Below are positions 60,086 through 64,000 of a stretch of DNA of 64,000 nucleotides, piece after piece (positions within the stretch are counted from its first letter, which is position 1; the number at the start of each line of letters is the position of its first letter). The stretch is from Halarchaeum rubridurum (lineage in GTDB: Archaea > Halobacteriota > Halobacteria > Halobacteriales > Halobacteriaceae). Where the stretch lies: positions 1 through 64,000 of the forward strand of contig NZ_BMOO01000001.1 in NCBI RefSeq assembly GCF_014647115.1. The letters are read 5' to 3'. The notes beneath the pieces are model-generated. The model ran no database searches and was not told the DNA's origin. It worked only from the letters and a program-made list of their open reading frames with translations. A program made the position numbers and the translations under genes.

Positions 60086-61270
60086 ATGTCTCCTCTCTCG
60101 ACACTACGGCGCTTCCGTCCGGGCGTGTTGGCGGCGGCGTTCGCGACGTACGTCGTCTTCCTCGGAATCGGGGTCGTCGACCCCGTGCTGCCGACGATTG
60201 CGGCGGCGATGGGCGCCTCACACACGATGGTCGAACTGCTGTTCACGAGCTACATTCTCGTCATGGCGATTGCCATGCTCTTCTCCGGCCCGATTGCCAC
60301 GCGACTCGGCGACAAGCGGACGATGACCGTCGGCGTCGGCCTCGTCGTCGTCTTCGCCGGACTCTGCGGGCTCGCGCCGTCCATCGACGCGCTCGCGCTC
60401 CTCCGGGGCGGCTGGGGGCTCGGGAACGCGCTCTTCACGACGACCGTCCTCGCCATCATCGTCGGCCTCTCGCGGGGCGACACCGCCTCCTCCATCACGC
60501 TCTTCGAGGGCGCGCTCGGGATGGGTATCGCCTCCGGCCCGCTCATCGGCGGCTTCCTCGGGTCGCTCTCGTGGCGCTACCCCTTCTTCGCCGCGTCCGC
60601 GCTCGCGGCCGTCGGCCTCCTCATCACTATCTTCACGGTCGAGTCGCCGGAGGGCGAAGAACACGACCAGAGCGTCCGTGACGTCCTCGGCGCGCTTCGT
60701 CACCCCGCCGTGCTCGGGAACGCGCTCGTCGGGCTCCTCTACACGTTCGGCTTCTTCGTCGTCCTCGCGTACACCCCGCTGACGCTCGACATCGGGGCCA
60801 TCGGCCTCGGCCTCGTCTTCTTCGGCTGGGGAGCGATGCTCGCCCTCGGCTCGGTCGCCGTCTCCAGCCGCCTCGTCTCGCGCTACGGTGCCGTGACGAC
60901 CATCGGGGGGACGCTCGCCGGGTTCATCGTCGTCCTCGCCGCGATGGGCGTCGCCGGTCCGACCGCCCGCCTCGCGCTCGTCGTCGTCTCCGGGCTCTTC
61001 TGTGGCATCTCGAACGCCGTGCTCACGACGCTCGCCATCGAGGTCTCGCCCTTCTCGCGCTCGATCTCCTCCGCGTCGTACAACTGTCTGCGCTGGTCGG
61101 GCGCCGCGTTCGCCCCGATCATCTCCGGCTACCTCGGCGGCCACTACGGGACGACGGTCCCCTTCTTCCTCGGCGCGCTCGTCGTCGCCCTCGCCGTCGG
61201 CGGCCTCCTCGTCAGCGGCGGGACGCTCCGCACCGCCGTCTCCGCACCCGAGAGCGCCGGCACGGACTGA
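60086..61270 (+). CDS. MFS transporter (drug/proton antiporter type)
   Basis: The 394-residue protein has 12 predicted helices. The loop 2-3 motif is GPIATRLGDKRTMTVG, the motif C-like GALGMGIASGPLIGGFLG lies in helix 5, and the short central loop VESPEGEEHDQSVRDVLGAL separates the halves. This pattern is that of 12-helix efflux permeases; the substrate is unknown. CCTTTACC lies about 28 bp before the ATG. Confidence 0.92.
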   Translation: MSPLSTLRRFRPGVLAAAFATYVVFLGIGVVDPVLPTIAAAMGASHTMVELLFTSYILVMAIAMLFSGPIATRLGDKRTMTVGVGLVVVFAGLCGLAPSIDALALLRGGWGLGNALFTTTVLAIIVGLSRGDTASSITLFEGALGMGIASGPLIGGFLGSLSWRYPFFAASALAAVGLLITIFTVESPEGEEHDQSVRDVLGALRHPAVLGNALVGLLYTFGFFVVLAYTPLTLDIGAIGLGLVFFGWGAMLALGSVAVSSRLVSRYGAVTTIGGTLAGFIVVLAAMGVAGPTARLALVVVSGLFCGISNAVLTTLAIEVSPFSRSISSASYNCLRWSGAAFAPIISGYLGGHYGTTVPFFLGALVVALAVGGLLVSGGTLRTAVSAPESAGTD

Positions 61271-61302
61271 CACCGACCGCGGCGCGACCTCCGCTACTTC
61301 CG

Positions 61303-63273
61303 CTACTTCCCCTCGAACGTCGGTTCGTGGTCGCCGAGGTACGCCGCGACGCCCTCGACGAGGTCCTCCGTGTTCAACAGCTGACCGAAGGCGTGCGCCT
61401 CGACTTCGAGTCCGGCGGTGCGGCTCTCGCGGCCGGCGCGAATCGCGCGCTTCGTGTAGCGCTGTGCGACCGGCGGGCCGGCGGCGAGGTCGCGCGCGAG
61501 TTCGAGCGCCTCGTCCTCGACGGCGTCCGTCTCGACGACCTCGTTCACGAACCCGTAGCGCGCCATCGTCTCCGCGTCGTAGCGGTTCGCGGTGAGGATG
61601 ACCTCCGTCGCCCGACTCTCGCCTATCAGGTCGGGGAGACGCTGCGTCCCGCCCCAACCCGGGAGGAGCCCGAAGTCGTGCTCGGTCTGCCCGAGCGACG
61701 CGTCGTGACCGGCGACGCGGAGGTCCGCCGCCGCCGCGAGCTCCATCCCGCCGCCGAAGCAGTCGCCGTCGATTCCGGCGACCACCGGCATGTCGCACTC
61801 CTCCAGGGCCGCGAACGCCTGCTGGCCCTGGCGCGCGAGCTCGACGCCGTCGATGGCGTCCGCGTCGCCCGCGATACGCTGGATGTCCGCACCCACGCAG
61901 AACGTCCCCTCGCCCGCACCCGTGAGGAGTATCGCGCGCACCTCCGGGTCGGCCTCCAGGGTCTCGACGGCCTCGACGAGCTCGTCGAGGAGGTCGCGCG
62001 TGACGGTGTTCCCCCGATGCGGCCGGTCGAGCGTGACGTGCCCCACCCGGTCCGTGATGTCGAGGGTGAGGTCGCCGAACGAGTCCCCGTCCGTGTCCGA
62101 TATCTCGTGGTGGAAGTTCTCGCCCGCACCCGCACGCTCGACGAGTTCCTCAGCCGGCTCGTAGCGCGGCGCGTCCGAGCGCGCCTCCGCGAGCGTCTCG
62201 TAGAGCGAGGCGAGCCCCGCCCGGTCGGCGAGCTTCCCCGGGCCCTCCGGGAACCCCGCGCCGAGCATCAGCGCCTCGTCGACCTCCGTGGGGTCGGCCG
62301 CGTCCGCGCCGACGAGCTTCGCCGTCTCGTTCGCCATCACGGCGAGCAACCGCTCTTCGACGTCGTCACGGACGGCGTCCGACGGTATCTCCGAGACCGG
62401 CTGACCGTCCTCGTCGTACTCGTAGAACCCCGCGCCCGTCTTCTCGCCGAGGTCGCCCGCCTCGACGTGTTCGAGGAGGAGCGGACAGGGCTCGTAGGCC
62501 GCGCCGAGCTCCTCGTGGAGGTAACCGAGGACGTCCGAGAGCACGTCGAGGCCGATGTCGTCCGCGAGCCGGAGGACGCCGTTCGGCAGGCCGATGCCGT
62601 AGCGCGCCGTCGCGTCCACCTCCTCGGCGCTCGCGACGCCCTCGTGGACGAGCCACGCCGCCTCGTTCAACAGCGGTGCGACGACGCGGTTGACCACGAA
62701 GCCGGGTTCGTCGCGCGCCACCCGCATCGGCGTCTTCCCCATCGCCCGCGCGAGCCCCATCACCGTCTCCACCGTCTCGTCGTGCGTGTGCGCGCCCGGC
62801 GTCACCTCGACGAGCTGCATCCGAACGGGCGGATTGAAGAAGTGCATCCCGCAGAACGACTCCGGGCGGTCGATGACCTCGGAGAGCTCCGTTATCGAGA
62901 GCGCGGACGTGTTCGTCGTCAGAATCGCGTCCTCGCCGAGGTACTGGTCGACCTCGCGGTAGACGTTGCGCTTCACGTCGCGTTTCTCCGGGACGGTCTC
63001 GATGACGACGTCCGCGTCCGTCACCGCCGCCTCCAACTCGACGACTGGCTCGATGCGCTCCAGCGCCGCGTCCGCCTCCGCCGACGTGAGCTCGTCGCGC
63101 TCCGCGAGCCGCGAGAGACTCGTCTCGGCGCGCTCGTAGCCCGCCTGCACGAACTCCTCGCGGATGTCCCGCAACGCGACGTCGAAGCCGGCCAGCGCCG
63201 CGACCTCCGCGATGCCGTGGCCCATCGTCCCGGCACCCAACACCGCGACGCGCTCGACCTCCTCTAAGTCCAT
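61303..63273 (-). CDS. 3-hydroxyacyl-CoA dehydrogenase / enoyl-CoA hydratase fusion
   Basis: The 656-residue protein performs two successive steps of fatty acid or hydroxyacid oxidation. The dehydrogenase is N-terminal: NAD site VAVLGAGTMGHGIAEVAALAG, catalytic region FCGMHFFNPPVRMQLVE, and two C-terminal helical domains (PGFVVNRVVAPLLNEA, KTGAGFYEYDEDG). The crotonase domain begins near residue 400 (LTLDITDRVGHVTLDRPHRGN), with GADIQRIAG and DGDCFGGGMELAAAADLRVAG for the oxyanion hole. The order is the reverse of bacterial FadB and is known in archaea. No acyl-CoA dehydrogenase or thiolase is adjacent. Confidence 0.95.
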   Translation of the reverse strand: MDLEEVERVAVLGAGTMGHGIAEVAALAGFDVALRDIREEFVQAGYERAETSLSRLAERDELTSAEADAALERIEPVVELEAAVTDADVVIETVPEKRDVKRNVYREVDQYLGEDAILTTNTSALSITELSEVIDRPESFCGMHFFNPPVRMQLVEVTPGAHTHDETVETVMGLARAMGKTPMRVARDEPGFVVNRVVAPLLNEAAWLVHEGVASAEEVDATARYGIGLPNGVLRLADDIGLDVLSDVLGYLHEELGAAYEPCPLLLEHVEAGDLGEKTGAGFYEYDEDGQPVSEIPSDAVRDDVEERLLAVMANETAKLVGADAADPTEVDEALMLGAGFPEGPGKLADRAGLASLYETLAEARSDAPRYEPAEELVERAGAGENFHHEISDTDGDSFGDLTLDITDRVGHVTLDRPHRGNTVTRDLLDELVEAVETLEADPEVRAILLTGAGEGTFCVGADIQRIAGDADAIDGVELARQGQQAFAALEECDMPVVAGIDGDCFGGGMELAAAADLRVAGHDASLGQTEHDFGLLPGWGGTQRLPDLIGESRATEVILTANRYDAETMARYGFVNEVVETDAVEDEALELARDLAAGPPVAQRYTKRAIRAGRESRTAGLEVEAHAFGQLLNTEDLVEGVAAYLGDHEPTFEGK

Positions 63274-63357
63274 GTCCGACCCACCGCGGCCGCCACCCTG
63301 AACGTTGTGCCTCGCCCCGACCGACACGCATAGCCGGCCGCCGCACGAAACCCGGGT

Positions 63358-63939
63358 ATGGCCGACACAGACGACGACACCGACCCGTACGCCGTCGTCC
63401 GCGCCGACGACGCGCTCCGTCCGCTCTACGAGGAACACGGCGAGCTCGGTCCCGAGCGCGCCGACGACCCCTTCGAGCGCCTCGTCGTCGCGGTCACGAA
63501 CCAATCGGTCTCGCTCGAATCCGCCGCCGCCGTCCGCGAGCGCCTCCGCGAGCGCGTCGACTTCGACCCCGACAGCCTGCGCGCCGCCGACGACGCGACG
63601 CTCCGCGACGTCGGCCTCAGCGACACGAAGGTCCGCGCCCTCCGCGAACTCGCCGAGCGCTACCCCGAGGGCATCGCCCACGCCGACTTCGAGGGGCTGA
63701 CGAACGACGAGGTGCGCGCCGAACTCGGCGACGTCTACGGCGTCGGCGACTGGACCGCGAACATGTTCCTACTCTTCGCCCTCGGCCGCGAGGACGTCTT
63801 CCCCGTCGGCGACCTCGGCGTCCGCAAGGGAATGGCGACCCTCTACGGCCACGAGACGCGCGCCGAGATGCGCGCGTACGCCGAGGCGTGGGCGCCGTAT
63901 CGGAGCTACGCGACGCGCTACGTCTGGAAGGCACAGTAG
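63358..63939 (+). CDS. DNA-3-methyladenine glycosylase II (AlkA-like HhH-GPD)
   Basis: The 193-residue protein is a compact HhH-GPD glycosylase: FERLVVAVTNQSVSLESAAAVRERL, TLRDVGLSDTKVRALRELAERYPEG, the hairpin VYGVGDWTANMFLLFALGREDVFPVGDLGVRKG with the catalytic Asp, and WAPYRSYATRYVW at the end. It lacks the N-terminal AlkA domain and the iron-sulfur cysteines, as usual for small archaeal forms. It excises alkylated bases. It is divergent from the fusion enzyme by 84 bp. Confidence 0.92.
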   Translation: MADTDDDTDPYAVVRADDALRPLYEEHGELGPERADDPFERLVVAVTNQSVSLESAAAVRERLRERVDFDPDSLRAADDATLRDVGLSDTKVRALRELAERYPEGIAHADFEGLTNDEVRAELGDVYGVGDWTANMFLLFALGREDVFPVGDLGVRKGMATLYGHETRAEMRAYAEAWAPYRSYATRYVWKAQ

Positions 63940-64000
63940 CGAGGCGTCGCGGGGCGGGACGTCGCGGCCACCCGGAGACGGCTGAGAAAGGACGGCGCGC

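Overview
This window is a stretch of haloarchaeal (class Halobacteria) chromosome. The evidence is the very high GC content, the strongly acidic proteins, frequent GTG starts, TATA-like boxes about 25-35 bp ahead of apparently leaderless genes, and the archaeal or eukaryote-like information genes: the small primase subunit, GINS, Cdc48, MBF1, L37e, Lsm, pelota, RqcH, Elp3 and RtcB with archease. I cannot fix the genus. Most of the window reads as core chromosome, with short islands that look mobile or decayed.

Layout. 1-6.9 kb: end of an unidentified gene, an eIF-2B-like protein, small proteins, the RNA ligase RtcB carrying a 476-residue intein, a Bat-type regulator, archease and a DUF502 membrane protein. 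7-13 kb: acetyltransferases, the primase/GINS replication pair, and a DUF7127-Cdc48 operon behind a TATA box and a palindrome. 13-16.5 kb: panB, a DUF5822 membrane protein, a HAD phosphatase, cysE, MBF1 and tRNA-Leu(GAG). 16.55-17.73 kb: no intact gene; three copies of a dyad-plus-G-tract repeat surround a frameshifted Orc1/Cdc6 C-terminal remnant, which resembles a decayed extrachromosomal-type replication origin. 17.7-28.9 kb: purF, an MBL hydrolase, L37e-Lsm, an M42 peptidase, a zincin, a glycosyltransferase, a Dna2-like nuclease-helicase directly abutting an RNase Z-like hydrolase. 28.9-38.9 kb: pelota and RqcH side by side (ribosome rescue), panE, Elp3, a RecJ-like protein and MutY. 39-45.2 kb: an AI-2E-type permease, an SLC13 transporter, PadR and the dhaKLM dihydroxyacetone kinase operon. 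45.3-53.5 kb: gamma-glutamylcysteine ligase, glyA, a CHAT-domain protease-like protein, a TbsP-type regulator and a YcaO protein with a partner-like N-terminal domain. 53.6-64 kb: DUF63, an IMPase-family phosphatase, tRNA-Leu(CAA) with a duplicated 3' end, DUF309, an AspA-like deacylase, UPF0179, an intron-containing tRNA-Glu(UUC) next to an HNH/NUMOD3 homing-endonuclease-like gene, an MFS permease, a fused hydroxyacyl-CoA dehydrogenase/enoyl-CoA hydratase and an AlkA-like glycosylase.

Themes. RNA splicing and ligation recur: RtcB, archease and an intron-bearing tRNA-Glu are all here, and both rtcB and the tRNA-Glu locus carry or adjoin homing-endonuclease-type sequences. The best candidates for undescribed biology are the tRNA-Glu intron with its neighbouring HNH gene, the orc1 remnant with ORB-like repeats, the CHAT / TbsP / YcaO cluster, and the tRNA-Leu(CAA) 3'-end duplication. 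All functions are inferred from sequence and family knowledge; no search was run.
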